Positions 9,437 through 18,123 are shown, counted from the stretch's first letter. The stretch is DNA of 64,000 bases from Streptomyces sclerotialus (GCA_000719105.1 JODX01000013.1:103928-167927), one strand, 5' to 3'. The notes: a model not told the origin generated them from the letters alone. Translations and numbers: made by a program.

Positions 9437-10531
9437 ATGGCTGTCAGCACCGTCCGCGCCGTCGTAGTTCCCGCCGTCGGAGCCCCGCTGGAGATCACCG
9501 GGATCGATCTGCCGGACCCCGGTCCCGGCCAGGTCCGCATCCGGCTCGCCGCCGCCGGGGTCTGCCACTCCGACCTGTCCCTGTCCGACGGCACCCTGCG
9601 GGTGCCGGTCCCCGCCGTCCTCGGTCACGAGGGCGCGGGCACGGTCGTCGCCGTGGGCGAGGGCGTCACGCACCTCGCGCCAGGGGACGGTGCCGTCCTC
9701 AACTGGGCGCCCTCCTGCGGCACCTGCCACCCCTGCTCGCTCGGCGAGGTGTGGCTGTGCGCCGACGCCCTCAGCGGCGCCGCGAACGTCCACGCCCGCC
9801 GCGCCGACGACGGCAGCGGCCTGCACCCCGGCCTGAACGTCGCCGCGTTCGCCGAGGAGACGGTCGTACCCGCGTCCTGCGTGCTGCCCGCCCCGGACGG
9901 CGTCCCGCTCACCGACGCCGCCCTGCTCGGCTGCGCGGTCCTCACCGGCTACGGTGCCGTCCACCACTCGGCGAAGGTCCGGCCCGGCGAGACGGTCGCG
10001 GTGTTCGGCGTCGGGGGAGTGGGTCTGGCCACCCTCCAGGCGGCCCGCATCGCGGGCGCGTCGAAGATCGTCGCCGTCGACGTCTCCCCGGAGAAGGAGG
10101 AGCTGGCCCGCGCGGCCGGCGCCACCGACTACGTGGTCGCCTCCGACACCACGGCCCGTGAGATCCGCGCCCTCACCGGCAAGCAGGGTGTCGACGTCGC
10201 CGTGGAGTGCGTGGGCCGCGCGGTCACCATCCGCACGGCCTGGGAGTCCACCCGGCGCGGCGGCCGCACCACGGTCGTCGGTATCGGCGGCAAGGACCAG
10301 CAGGTCACCTTCAACGCCCTGGAGATCTTCCACTGGGGCCGCACCCTGTCCGGCTGTGTGTACGGCAACTCCGACCCGGCACGGGACCTGCCGGTGCTGG
10401 CCGAGCACATCAGGGCCGGCCGCATGGACCTCGGCGCCCTGGTGACCGAGCGCATCGCGCTGGACGGCATACCGGCCGCCTTCGAGAACATGCGGGCGGG
10501 CAAGGGCGGCAGGGCGCTGGTGGTGTTCTAG
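9437..10531 (+). CDS. zinc-dependent alcohol dehydrogenase
   Basis: 364-residue medium-chain (class III-like) alcohol dehydrogenase. Catalytic-zinc ligands appear in AAGVCHSD, LGHEGAG and LLGCAVLTGYGA. The structural-zinc lobe has four cysteines in SCGTCHPCSLGEVWLC, and the NAD fold has FGVGGVGLAT. It oxidises an alcohol to the aldehyde used by the preceding ALDH, or reduces it. ATG at 9437 follows AAGGGAG. Same operon as the ALDH, 54 bases downstream of it. Confidence 0.9.
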   Translation: MAVSTVRAVVVPAVGAPLEITGIDLPDPGPGQVRIRLAAAGVCHSDLSLSDGTLRVPVPAVLGHEGAGTVVAVGEGVTHLAPGDGAVLNWAPSCGTCHPCSLGEVWLCADALSGAANVHARRADDGSGLHPGLNVAAFAEETVVPASCVLPAPDGVPLTDAALLGCAVLTGYGAVHHSAKVRPGETVAVFGVGGVGLATLQAARIAGASKIVAVDVSPEKEELARAAGATDYVVASDTTAREIRALTGKQGVDVAVECVGRAVTIRTAWESTRRGGRTTVVGIGGKDQQVTFNALEIFHWGRTLSGCVYGNSDPARDLPVLAEHIRAGRMDLGALVTERIALDGIPAAFENMRAGKGGRALVVF

Positions 10532-10574
10532 CCGACGCCCCCGTCCTCGTCCCTTTCCTCGCGGCCCGGCGTGC

Positions 10575-11543
10575 TCACGCCGACTCCGGGGTGCGCTCGG
10601 GCCGTGGTTCCGCCGTCCGCGGCGCCGCGGCCCGGGCCGCCCGCGACCGGGACACCGCCACCCCCGCCAGACACAGCACCCCGCCCACCAGCGTGAACAG
10701 CCCCGGCACCTCGCCGAGCGCCACCCACGACATCACCACGACCAGGGCCGGGACCGCGTACGTCGTCGCGCCCATCCGGCTCGCGGTCGTCCGGGCCAGG
10801 GCGTACGCCCACGTGGTGAAGGCCAGCGCGGTCGGGAACACGCCCAGATAGACCATGTTGAGCGTGGCGGAGACCGGCGCGTCGGCCGCCTCGGACACCA
10901 GCTGCCCGGCGAACGGCAGACAGAACACCGCCCCGACCAGGCAGCCGAACGTCGTCACCTGCAACGCGCTCGCCCGCTCCAGGGCCGGCTTCTGGGCCAC
11001 GACTCCGCCCGCGTACGCGACCGCCGCCAGCAGGCACAGCACCACCCCGAGCACGGAGGCACCGCCCTCGCCCGACATCGACAGCCCCACGGTCACCGCA
11101 CCCGCGAACGACACCGCCATCCCGGCCAGCAGCCGCGGCGGCATCGCGTCCCCGAGCAGCCGGGCGCCGAGCAGCGCGATGAGGAGAGGGCCGACGTTCA
11201 CCACCAGGGCGGCGGTACCGGCGTCCACCTGCTGCTCGCCCCAGTTCAGGGCCACCATGTAGAAGCCGAACCAGAGCACCCCCGATATCGCGATCCCGCG
11301 CCAGGCGGCTCGCGGCGGCCACCCCGCTCTCCGTACGAGACAGATCGCCCCCAGCGTCAGAGCACCGGCCAGCAGCCGCCCGAGGGCCAGCGCGCCCGGC
11401 GAGTACGCGGCACCCGCGCTGCGGATCGAGACGAAGGCGGAGGCCCACAGCACCACGGTGACGGTGGCGGCGCCCGCGGCGAGCAGTTCGGTCCGGCGGT
11501 GCGGGCGGGGGGAGGAAGAGGGGACGTCGGGGGCGTGCATCAT
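10575..11543 (-). CDS. EamA/DMT family transporter
   Basis: 322-residue drug/metabolite transporter with about ten hydrophobic helices arranged as two EamA repeats. VLWASAFVSIRSAG is the typical first-helix motif, and PALVVVMSWVALGEVPG the matching segment of the second repeat. It probably exports a small metabolite; substrate unknown. Two adjacent ATGs (11543, 11540) are possible starts. It lies 78 bases downstream of an ArsR-type regulator on the same strand and probably belongs to its transcript. The short C-terminal tail is Arg/Ala-rich. Confidence 0.85.
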   Translation of the reverse strand: MMHAPDVPSSSPRPHRRTELLAAGAATVTVVLWASAFVSIRSAGAAYSPGALALGRLLAGALTLGAICLVRRAGWPPRAAWRGIAISGVLWFGFYMVALNWGEQQVDAGTAALVVNVGPLLIALLGARLLGDAMPPRLLAGMAVSFAGAVTVGLSMSGEGGASVLGVVLCLLAAVAYAGGVVAQKPALERASALQVTTFGCLVGAVFCLPFAGQLVSEAADAPVSATLNMVYLGVFPTALAFTTWAYALARTTASRMGATTYAVPALVVVMSWVALGEVPGLFTLVGGVLCLAGVAVSRSRAARAAAPRTAEPRPERTPESA

Positions 11544-11621
11544 GCTCCAGAGGCTAGGAGAGGGACGGTTCGAGGGCTCGCGGATTCCGGACGGGGCGGT
11601 CCCGGGGGGAGGGCGGCGGGC

Positions 11622-12335
11622 TCAGCGGAGCGCCACCGCCTCGATGCCCAGCAGGCCGGACAGCGCCTGCTCACCGGCCCCCGTCACCTTCACCGCCCGC
11701 CCGGAGCCGATGCGCACGCACCAGCCCGCGTCCAGCGCGTGCCGGCACAGGGCCGCGCCCGCGACGCCCGCGAGGTGCGGGCGGCGCTCGGTCCAGTCGA
11801 GGCAGGCGCGGGCCAGCGGGCGGCGCCCGGTCCGGTCGAGGCGGATCCCGGCGGAGCCGAACCAGGCCAGCCCCGCCTCGGTGAGCGCGAAGCCGGTGTC
11901 CTGGACCAGCAGCCCGCGCGCGGTGAACGCGTCGGTGAGCGTGATGCCGAGCCGCCCTGCCAGGTGGTCGTAGCAGGTGCGGCCGCGCGCCATCGCCGAC
12001 CCGGCGCTCGACTCCCGCAGTGTGCGCGGGCGCCGGGCCACGGCCTCCGGCGCCACCTGCGCGGCCAGGTCCTCCACCAGCTGCGCGACCCGCGCGTCGG
12101 CCAGCCGTACGTACCGGTGCCGTCCCTGCCGCTCCTCCGCGAGCAGCCCGCCCGCGACCAGCTTGCCCAGGTGCTCGCTCAGCGTGGACGGGGCGACCCC
12201 GGCGTGGCGCGCCAGCTCACCGGCGGTCCATGCCCGCCCGTCGAGCAGCGCCAGCAGACAGGCGGCTCGCGTCTCGTCGGCGATCAGCCCGGCCAGCCGC
12301 GCGAGTCCCGGTGCTTCGGCGTCCCTGGTGGTCAT
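11622..12335 (-). CDS. ArsR-type winged-helix regulator with C-terminal extension
   Basis: 237 residues. An N-terminal winged helix (about residues 5-95; core WTAGELARHAGVAPSTLSEH, then RQGRHRYVRL for the wing) is followed by a second part of about 140 residues, much longer than the minimal ArsR fold. Two cysteines near the C-terminus (ALCRHALDAGWCVRIG) could bind metal or sense redox, but no classical arsenic-binding CVC motif is present. ATG 12335 is preferred over ATG 12347 because GGGA lies in front of it. Probably regulates the EamA exporter downstream. Confidence 0.78.
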   Translation of the reverse strand: MTTRDAEAPGLARLAGLIADETRAACLLALLDGRAWTAGELARHAGVAPSTLSEHLGKLVAGGLLAEERQGRHRYVRLADARVAQLVEDLAAQVAPEAVARRPRTLRESSAGSAMARGRTCYDHLAGRLGITLTDAFTARGLLVQDTGFALTEAGLAWFGSAGIRLDRTGRRPLARACLDWTERRPHLAGVAGAALCRHALDAGWCVRIGSGRAVKVTGAGEQALSGLLGIEAVALR

Positions 12336-12381
12336 GGGTCCCAGCATGCGGCACGGACGCTTCGGCGCCCGCCGAAGTGTC

Positions 12382-13065
12382 CTATGCGGAAGCGCCGGAA
12401 GCGCCGGAAGCGCCGGAAGCGTCCTGAGCGGTCGCCCGTATCTGCTCGTACTGCTGCGCCAGCCCGTCCAGCAGCGCCGTCAGACCGGTCTCGAAGGCCC
12501 GCTCGTCGATCTTCTCCTGCCGGTCGGCCAGGAGGTGGGCCTGGCCGAGGTGCGGGTAGTCGGCGGGGTCGTACGCCGCCTCGTCGTCGACGAACCCCCC
12601 GGCGAAGGAGCCGAGCGCCGAGCCCATGACGAAGTAGCGCATCAGGGCGCCGATGGACGTGGCCTGGGCCGGGGGCCAGCCCGCCTCGACCATCGCGCCG
12701 AAGACCGCGTCCGCGAGGCGCAGGCCGGCCGGGCGGCGGCCGGGGCCGCGGGCGAGGACCGGGACGATGTTGGGGTGGTCGCGCAGGGCGGTCCGGTAGG
12801 AGACGGCCCAGTCGTGCAGCGCGGTCCGCCAGTCCCCGCCGTCCTCGAACATCTCCAGGTCGACCTGCGCGCTCACCGAGTCCGCCACCGCCTCCAGGAT
12901 CTCGTCCTTGGTGCGGAAGTGGTTGTACAGCGACGGGCCGCTGACGCCGAGTTCGGCGGCGAGGCGGCGGGTGGAGAGGGCCGCCAGGCCCTCGGTGTCG
13001 ACCAGTTCCCGGGCCACGGCGACGATCCGGTCGGTGCTCAGGAGGGGCTTGCGCGGTCGGGCCAT
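12382..13065 (-). CDS. TetR family regulator (predicted controller of ALDH/ADH and acyl-CoA dehydrogenase)
   Basis: 227 residues from ATG 13065 (ATG 13074 also possible; neither has a clear ribosome-binding site). N-terminal helix-turn-helix: STRRLAAELGVSGPSLYNHF. A TetR_C-like second domain follows (WAVSYRTALRDHPNIVPVLA), then a short GASGASGASA tail encoded by a 9-bp tandem repeat. It is divergent from the acyl-CoA dehydrogenase at 13128, with the palindrome 13092-13110 between them. The near-identical palindrome at 7911-7929 extends the predicted regulon to the ALDH/ADH operon. Confidence 0.85.
   Translation of the reverse strand: MARPRKPLLSTDRIVAVARELVDTEGLAALSTRRLAAELGVSGPSLYNHFRTKDEILEAVADSVSAQVDLEMFEDGGDWRTALHDWAVSYRTALRDHPNIVPVLARGPGRRPAGLRLADAVFGAMVEAGWPPAQATSIGALMRYFVMGSALGSFAGGFVDDEAAYDPADYPHLGQAHLLADRQEKIDERAFETGLTALLDGLAQQYEQIRATAQDASGASGASGASA
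12388..12423. repeat. four 9-bp tandem repeats in the 3' end of tetR
   Basis: GGAAGCGCC occurs three times, then GGAAGCGTC, encoding the Gly-Ala-Ser tail of the regulator on the minus strand. The unit is a multiple of three, so copy changes would keep frame. Confidence 0.85.
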
Positions 13066-13091
13066 GGCGCACATAGTAGGGCTGCGGCGTA

Positions 13092-13110
13092 AAACTAGCA
13101 GTGTTAGTTT
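13092..13110. promoter_or_regulatory. TetR-type operator (copy 2 of 2) between tetR and acyl-CoA dehydrogenase
   Basis: AAACTAGCAGTGTTAGTTT, with AAACTA/TAGTTT arms, lies in the 62-base divergent promoter region, 27 bases before each of the two starts or nearly so. Its reverse complement matches the box at 7911-7929 at 17 of 19 positions. Confidence 0.8.
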
Positions 13111-13127
13111 CAGTGGGGTGACACTTC

Positions 13128-14279
13128 GTGAACCTTGAGCTCAGCGAGGAGCAGGTCGCCGTGCGGCGGCTCGCCAGGGACTTCGTCGAGGGCGAGATCG
13201 CCCCGCACGTGGTCGAGTGGGACCGGGCCGAGGCCGTCGACCGCTCGATCGTGAAGAAGCTCGGCGAGGTCGGCTTCCTCGGGCTCACGATCGACGAGGA
13301 GTACGGCGGCAGCGGCGGCGACCACCTCGCGTACTGCCTGGTGACCGAGGAGCTCGGGCGCGGTGACTCCTCCGTGCGCGGCATCGTCTCCGTCTCGCTG
13401 GGGCTGGTCGCCAAGACCGTCGCGTCCTGGGGGGACGAGGAGCAGAAGCGGCGCTGGCTGCCCGGGCTCACGTCGGGGGAGTACGTGGGCTGCTTCGGCC
13501 TCACCGAACCCGGTACCGGCTCCGACGCCGGCAACCTGTCCACGCGCGCGGTGCGCGACGGGGACTCGTACGTGATCAACGGCGCCAAGATGTTCATCAC
13601 CAACGGCACCTGGGCCGACGTCGTGCTGCTCTTCGCGCGGTCCACCGACGCCCCCGGGCACAAGGGCGTCTCCGCGTTCCTGGTGCCCACGGACACCCCC
13701 GGGCTGACCCGCCGGACGGTGCACGGCAAGCTGGGGCTGCGCGGACAGGCCACCGCGGAGCTGGTCCTGGAGGACGTGCGGGTGCCCGCGAGCGCCATGC
13801 TGGGGCCCGAGGGCAAGGGATTCGCCGTCGCGATGTCCGCGCTGGCCAAGGGGCGGATGTCGGTGGCGGCGGGGTGCGTCGGGATCGCCCAGGCCGCGCT
13901 GGACGCCGCGGTGTCGTACGCGACCCAGCGCGAGCAGTTCGGGAAGACCATCGCCCATCACCAGCTGGTGCAGGAACTCATCAGCGACATCGCCCTGGAC
14001 GTCGACGCGGCACGGCTGTTGACCTGGCGCGTCGCCGATCTGATCGACCGCGGGCAGCCCTTCGCCACCGAGTCCAGCAAGGCCAAGCTGTTCGCCTCCG
14101 AGGCCGCCGTGCGCGCTGCGAACAACGCCCTCCAGGTCTACGGCGGGTACGGCTACATCGACGAGTACCCGGTGGGCAAGCTGCTGCGGGACGCGCGCGT
14201 GATGACCCTCTACGAGGGCACCAGCCAGATACAGAAGCTCGTCATCGGCCGGGCGCTGACCGGCGTCTCGGCCTTCTGA
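13128..14279 (+). CDS. acyl-CoA dehydrogenase
   Basis: 383-residue FAD enzyme of the short/medium-chain acyl-CoA dehydrogenase family; it makes a 2,3-enoyl-CoA and passes electrons to ETF. Signatures: GLTEPGTGSDA (FAD/substrate loop), YVINGAKMFITNG, QREQFGKTIAHHQLVQ, YGGYGYIDEYPV and the catalytic Glu in MTLYEGTSQIQ. Length is standard. GTG at 13128 has GTGGGG ahead. Transcribed divergently from the TetR gene and sharing its operator with the ALDH/ADH operon, so a joint catabolic function is likely. Substrate chain type is unknown. Confidence 0.93.
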   Translation: MNLELSEEQVAVRRLARDFVEGEIAPHVVEWDRAEAVDRSIVKKLGEVGFLGLTIDEEYGGSGGDHLAYCLVTEELGRGDSSVRGIVSVSLGLVAKTVASWGDEEQKRRWLPGLTSGEYVGCFGLTEPGTGSDAGNLSTRAVRDGDSYVINGAKMFITNGTWADVVLLFARSTDAPGHKGVSAFLVPTDTPGLTRRTVHGKLGLRGQATAELVLEDVRVPASAMLGPEGKGFAVAMSALAKGRMSVAAGCVGIAQAALDAAVSYATQREQFGKTIAHHQLVQELISDIALDVDAARLLTWRVADLIDRGQPFATESSKAKLFASEAAVRAANNALQVYGGYGYIDEYPVGKLLRDARVMTLYEGTSQIQKLVIGRALTGVSAF

Positions 14280-14324
14280 TCCCCGCTTCCCGATCTCTGT
14301 GTCTGAGTACGCGGGTGAGTAGGA

Positions 14325-14354
14325 CGGCGGATGTGGTTCGGGCCACGTCCGCCG
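14325..14354 (+). terminator. hairpin after acyl-CoA dehydrogenase
   Basis: CGGCGGATGTGG pairs with CCACGTCCGCCG (one G-U) around a six-base loop, followed by ATCCTTTTCC. It ends only 12 bases before the start of the next small gene. Confidence 0.65.
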
Positions 14355-14366
14355 ATCCTTTTCCGC

Positions 14367-14657
14367 ATGAGTGAGACACCGGTCAAGCAGCAGTCCACGA
14401 CGGCCTTCTACGGGCAGGCCGTCGCCTCGTTCGCCGTCGCCATGGCGGCCACGGCCATCGGCATCTACCGGCTGGACGCGGACGCCTGGGTCCGGGGCTT
14501 CCTGGCCATCGCCGTGCTGTATCTCGTGACCTCGGCCTTCACCCTCGCCAAGGTGATCCGCGACCGGCAGGAGGCCGGGCAGATCGTCAGCCGGGTCGAC
14601 CAGGCCCGGCTGGAGAAGCTGCTCGCCGAGCACGACCCCTTCATGGAAAAGCTGTGA
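14367..14657 (+). CDS. YiaA/YiaB-type two-helix membrane protein
   Basis: 96-residue inner-membrane protein with two hydrophobic helices: TAFYGQAVASFAVAMAATAI and a second around FLAIAVLYLVTSAFTLAKVI. A charged cytoplasmic tail (DRQEAGQIVSRVDQARLEKL) follows. The pattern matches the small YiaAB domain family, whose biochemical role is not established. ATG at 14367 is chosen for the family-like N-terminus; no ribosome-binding site is visible, and a terminator-like hairpin sits immediately upstream. Confidence 0.75.
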   Translation: MSETPVKQQSTTAFYGQAVASFAVAMAATAIGIYRLDADAWVRGFLAIAVLYLVTSAFTLAKVIRDRQEAGQIVSRVDQARLEKLLAEHDPFMEKL

Positions 14658-14685
14658 GGCGTCGTGCACGCGCCGAGCGGGCTCT

Positions 14686-14701
14686 CTAAGCAACCGCTCA
14701 C
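14686..14701. promoter_or_regulatory. operator-like site before tetR-14750
   Basis: CTAAGCAACCGCTCAC matches 13 of 16 positions of the perfect palindrome at 15886-15901. It lies 48 bases before the TetR start, in promoter position. Autoregulation is inferred. Confidence 0.6.
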
Positions 14702-14749
14702 CTTCGGGGGTATGGTGTTCACCCTGCCACGGGAAGGGGCGAACGAGCG

Positions 14750-15376
14750 ATGAGTACGGCGGAGGAGACGGCCGGCGGCGAGGCGCAGCCGTGGGGTGAG
14801 GTCACCCCGGACGCGGCCCGGCGGCTGCTCGTCGCCGCGGTGGAGGCCTTCGCCGAGCGCGGGTACCACGCGACGACGACCCGCGACATCGCGAGCCGCG
14901 CGGGCATGAGCCCGGCCGCGCTCTACATCCACTACAAGACCAAGGAAGAGCTGCTCCAGCGGATCAGCCGCATCGGGCACGAGAAGGCGCTCAAGGTGCT
15001 GCGGACGGCGGCGGAGGCGGAGGGCAGCCCCACCGAGCGGCTCGCCGAGGCCGTACGGTCCTTCGTGCGCTGGCACGCCGGGCAGCACACGGTCGCGCGG
15101 GTCGTCCAGTACGAGCTGGACGCCCTCGGCCCGGACGCGCGCGCCGAGATCGTGGCGCTGCGGCGGCGGAACGACGCGACCGTGCGCGAGATCATCGAGG
15201 ACGGCGTGGCGGCGGGCGAGTTCGACGTGCCCGACGTGAAGGGCACCACGCTGGCCGTGCTGTCGCTCTGCATCGACGTGGCCCGCTGGTTCAACGTGAA
15301 CGGCCCCCGGACGCCCGACGAGGTCGGCGCGCTCTACGCCGACCTCGTGCTGCGCATGGTGGGCGCTCAGAAGTAG
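14750..15376 (+). CDS. TetR family regulator
   Basis: 208 residues. Helix-turn-helix TTTRDIASRAGMSPAALYIH at about residues 43-62; a TetR_C-type second domain follows (FVRWHAGQHTVARVVQYELD). ATG at 14750 follows GGGAAGGGG. The gene overlaps the convergent maoC-like gene by 10 bases at the 3' ends. Matching boxes occur upstream of both genes (14686-14701 and 15886-15901), so it probably represses itself and maoC in response to an acyl-CoA or related compound (inference). Confidence 0.85.
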   Translation: MSTAEETAGGEAQPWGEVTPDAARRLLVAAVEAFAERGYHATTTRDIASRAGMSPAALYIHYKTKEELLQRISRIGHEKALKVLRTAAEAEGSPTERLAEAVRSFVRWHAGQHTVARVVQYELDALGPDARAEIVALRRRNDATVREIIEDGVAAGEFDVPDVKGTTLAVLSLCIDVARWFNVNGPRTPDEVGALYADLVLRMVGAQK

Positions 15377-15828
15377 TAGCGGGACACCGACTCCGCCACG
15401 CACACCGGCTTGTCGCCGCCCTCGCGCTCGATCGTCACCGCGGTCGTGATCTGGACCCCGCCGCCCGCCTCCGTGACGTCGGCGAGGGTGACGGCGGCGC
15501 GCAGCCGGGACCCCACCGGGACGGTGGCGGGGAAACGGACCTTGTTGGTGCCGTAGTTGACGCCCATCTTCACGTTCTCGACCTTGAGCACCTGCGGCAC
15601 CAGCAGGGGCAGCAGCGACAGGGTGAGGTAGCCGTGCGCGATGGTCGTGCCGAACGGTCCCGCGGCCGCCTTCTCCGGGTCCACGTGTATCCACTGGTGG
15701 TCGCCCGTGGCGTCGGCGAAGAGGTCGATGCGCTTCTGGTCGACCTCCAGCCAGTCGCTGTACCCGAGCTGCTCGCCCACCGCCGCCTTGAGCTCCTCGG
15801 CGGAGGTGAAGATCCTCGGCTCTGCCAT
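15367..15828 (-). CDS. MaoC-like (R)-specific enoyl-CoA hydratase
   Basis: 153-residue single hot-dog-fold protein. The hydratase motif FADATGDHQWIHVDPEKA holds the catalytic Asp/His pair, and FGTTIAHGYLTLSLLP is the second conserved block. Family members hydrate trans-2-enoyl-CoA to (R)-3-hydroxyacyl-CoA. ATG at 15828 has GGAGGACGGA in front; an upstream in-frame extension lacks family similarity. The 5' region holds a perfect palindrome at 15886-15901 that also occurs, degenerate, before the adjacent TetR gene. Confidence 0.9.
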   Translation of the reverse strand: MAEPRIFTSAEELKAAVGEQLGYSDWLEVDQKRIDLFADATGDHQWIHVDPEKAAAGPFGTTIAHGYLTLSLLPLLVPQVLKVENVKMGVNYGTNKVRFPATVPVGSRLRAAVTLADVTEAGGGVQITTAVTIEREGGDKPVCVAESVSRYYF

Positions 15829-15885
15829 GTTCCGTCCTCCCGCATCCCGTGTGTCCGGGCCGTACTGCCTTCTCTGGGCACACAC

Positions 15886-15901
15886 CTAAGCAACTGCTTA
15901 G
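15886..15901. promoter_or_regulatory. perfect TetR-type operator before maoC
   Basis: CTAAGCAACTGCTTAG has CTAAGCA/TGCTTAG arms around AC. It lies 58 bases upstream of the maoC start, in promoter position, with a related copy at 14686-14701. Confidence 0.75.
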
Positions 15902-15941
15902 CATGGTCGGGGTCCGGGCCCCTGTCAACGGAGGGCGCCGT

Positions 15942-15974
15942 CGGAGAAGCGACGGAGAAGCAACGGAGAAGCAT
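15942..15974 (+). repeat. three 11-bp tandem repeats upstream of soxR
   Basis: CGGAGAAGCGA, CGGAGAAGCAA and CGGAGAAGCAT are contiguous, ending 25 bases before the soxR start codon, in the probable leader or promoter. Confidence 0.8.
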
Positions 15975-15999
15975 GCGACCGGTGGGTAGGGTCTGAGAG

Positions 16000-16506
16000 G
16001 TGCCCCAGATCCCCGAGAAGATCCACGAGTTGACCGTCGGCCAGCTGTCGGCCCGCAGCGGCGCCGCCGTCTCCGCCCTGCACTTCTATGAGTCCAAGGG
16101 CCTCATCAGCAGCCGCCGCACCAGCGGCAACCAGCGCCGCTACCAGCGCGACGCGCTGCGCCGGGTGGCCTTCGTACGGGCCGCGCAGCGCGTCGGCATC
16201 CCGCTCGCCACGATCCGCGAGGCCCTCGCCGAGCTCCCCGAGGAGCGCACCCCGACCCACGAGGACTGGGCCCGGCTGTCTCAGGCGTGGCGGTCCGAGC
16301 TCGACGAGCGCATCAAGCAGCTCAACCGGCTGCGCGACCACCTCACCGACTGCATCGGCTGCGGCTGTCTGTCCCTGGACACCTGTGTGCTGTCCAACCC
16401 CGACGACGTCTTCGGCGAGCGGCGGAGCGGCTCCCGCCTCCTGGTGGAGCGCGCCCCGACCGGACGAGGGGGAGGGAAGCGGGAGCCCGGCAAGAAGGAG
16501 GCGTAG
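16000..16506 (+). CDS. soxR: redox-sensitive MerR-family regulator SoxR
   Basis: 168-residue iron-sulfur transcription factor. The MerR helix-turn-helix is at the N-terminus ([20 protein letters not shown]), then the dimerisation helix. The [2Fe-2S] cluster motif [12 protein letters not shown] (C-x2-C-x-C-x5-C) lies at about residues 120-131. In Streptomyces SoxR responds to redox-active metabolites such as the strain's own pigments (established knowledge). GTG at 16000. The C-terminal tail is basic and Gly-rich. The gene is followed by a decayed BKACE gene on the other strand. Confidence 0.93.
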   Translation: MPQIPEKIHELTVGQLSARSGAAVSALHFYESKGLISSRRTSGNQRRYQRDALRRVAFVRAAQRVGIPLATIREALAELPEERTPTHEDWARLSQAWRSELDERIKQLNRLRDHLTDCIGCGCLSLDTCVLSNPDDVFGERRSGSRLLVERAPTGRGGGKREPGKKEA

Positions 16507-16511
16507 GGGGA

Positions 16512-16939
16512 CTACTCGAACTCCGTGCCGCCCTTCCGCGTCAGATACGCCGGGCTGACCGCCTCCACGCCGACACCGCGCTCCATCAGGCCGCCGCGAC
16601 CTCCTCCGCGCCCGGCTCGTCCCAGTTGACCGAGGCGTGATCGGGCAGGACCGTCCAGGAACGCACGCGCGCGACACGGGCAGCCGGAGCGGGCTCGGCC
16701 CACGCACCGGTGGTCACCCCGACCGGCACCCGGACCCGTGCCCGTACGGGCGTGAGCGCCGCCGCGACCGCGGACGCCGCCAACGTGTCCTCGCCGCACG
16801 GGGACTTGGGGTGCACATGCACATCCGTAGCCCCCGTCGCGACGGCCCGCTCCGCCGCCTCGGCCATGTCCCCGGGTGTCAGTGGCACCGCGGCACCGTC
16901 GACCGAACCACGGGCTCCGTTCAGACAGACCTGCACCAT
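16512..16939 (-). pseudogene. decayed BKACE (DUF849, beta-keto acid cleavage) gene
   Basis: The N-terminal half reads as a BKACE protein: VQVCLNGARGS, then GATDVHVHPKSP with metal-binding histidines, then VGVTTGAWAEP and SWTVLPDHASVNWDEPGAEE. After EEVAAA the frame ends in a stop at 16588-16586; the continuation MERGVGVEA is one frame over, explained by one missing C. It then runs into an unrelated short tail ending GGTEFE. The family is about 250 residues or more, so the C-terminal half is missing. Non-functional remnant. Probable original start ATG 16939. Confidence 0.75.
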
Positions 16940-17237
16940 GTTCCCGATGATGACAGCCGCCACCGACAACGCGGGATGCCGCTCGGCGGGTCAGGCTCCC
17001 CGCGGGCATCTCGCTCCGGCACGGGGGTGCGGCCTCCCCGGCGCACCCCCGCCGCACGGTACGGCGATCCGCCTCCGGCGCCACCGCCGGTGTCGAGAGC
17101 GCGACCGTACTCGGCCCTTCGGGTCTCAGCGCCCCCCGAGCGCTCGGCTTCCTCCCCACGCCCGGTCCCTCCCGGGCGGGGGCACCCCCATGAGCACGGT
17201 CCCCCCAGGTCTCCCGACACCGGAGTGCTCCTTGGGC

Positions 17238-17840
17238 TCACGCCGTCACGAGCAGCCGTCCGCGCCTGGCGTCCGCCAGGGCCTCGGGTGTCAGTACGGG
17301 GCGCGGCACCACGATCCCGCACTCCGCACAGACCGGGCCCGACGACGGTTCGTGGGCCAGGTCGTATTTCCAGACGAGGTGCTTGCCCTCGCACACCGGG
17401 CAGACCACGCCCGGCTCGCGCTCCAGCGCGGTGATCAGCCGGCGCAGCACCTCGGCCAGTGGTCCATGGGGGTGGACGTGCGGGTCGTCGCACCACGCGA
17501 CGCCGAATCCGCCCCAGGTCAGCCGGTGCCAGTCGTCCACGCTGCCCGGCCTGCGCAGCCCGTCGTGCTTCTCCTTCTTACGGCGCTGCGCGAACTGCTC
17601 CTCGTACGCGAGCCAGACGGCGCGGGCCTCCTCCAGCTCGTCCAGTGCGGCCACGAGCCGCGCCGGATCGGGGGAGCGGTCCTCCGGACCGAACCCGGCC
17701 CGGGAGCACAAATGGTCCCAGGTCGCCCGGTGCCCGTAGGGAGCGAACCTCTCGAGGCACTTGCGCAGCGAATACCGCCGCAGTGCCAGATCGCACCTCG
17801 GGTCTCGCACCTGTCTCGCCAAACTCCGGAATCCGGCCAT
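17238..17840 (-). CDS. hypothetical zinc-ribbon protein
   Basis: 200 residues, family not recognised. The first 135 residues are soluble and rich in Arg, Trp and Leu (RYSLRKCLERFAPYGHRATW; EEARAVWLAYEEQFAQRRKK). A C-terminal zinc ribbon follows at about residues 145-176, CPVC then CAEC about 25 residues later, consistent with one bound zinc. No signal peptide or membrane segment. A role in nucleic-acid or protein binding is possible but not shown. ATG at 17840. The gene stands alone between a BKACE remnant and the penicillin acylase. Confidence 0.6.
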   Translation of the reverse strand: MAGFRSLARQVRDPRCDLALRRYSLRKCLERFAPYGHRATWDHLCSRAGFGPEDRSPDPARLVAALDELEEARAVWLAYEEQFAQRRKKEKHDGLRRPGSVDDWHRLTWGGFGVAWCDDPHVHPHGPLAEVLRRLITALEREPGVVCPVCEGKHLVWKYDLAHEPSSGPVCAECGIVVPRPVLTPEALADARRGRLLVTA

Positions 17841-18123
17841 CGCCCTGCACCTCCGTCACACCTGCACCTGTTCTACGGTCAGTTCGGCGTCGTCGTACGG
17901 ACGTCGCCGAATAGACGTATCGACACGCGATTCGGCTCCATCCGATTTCGGATGACCTCCATAAGGCATCCGTCGAACGGTTCTCGGCCGTTCCCCCGTG
18001 TCACCGGCGATTTCCGGGCCCCGGCGGGCTGTTGGTGCCGTCCGAAAACTTGACGCATGTTCATCTCCAAACTCGGGGATACCGGCGGTAACAACCGGTC
18101 GTCCCCCGTCGGGAGGAGCTGTC

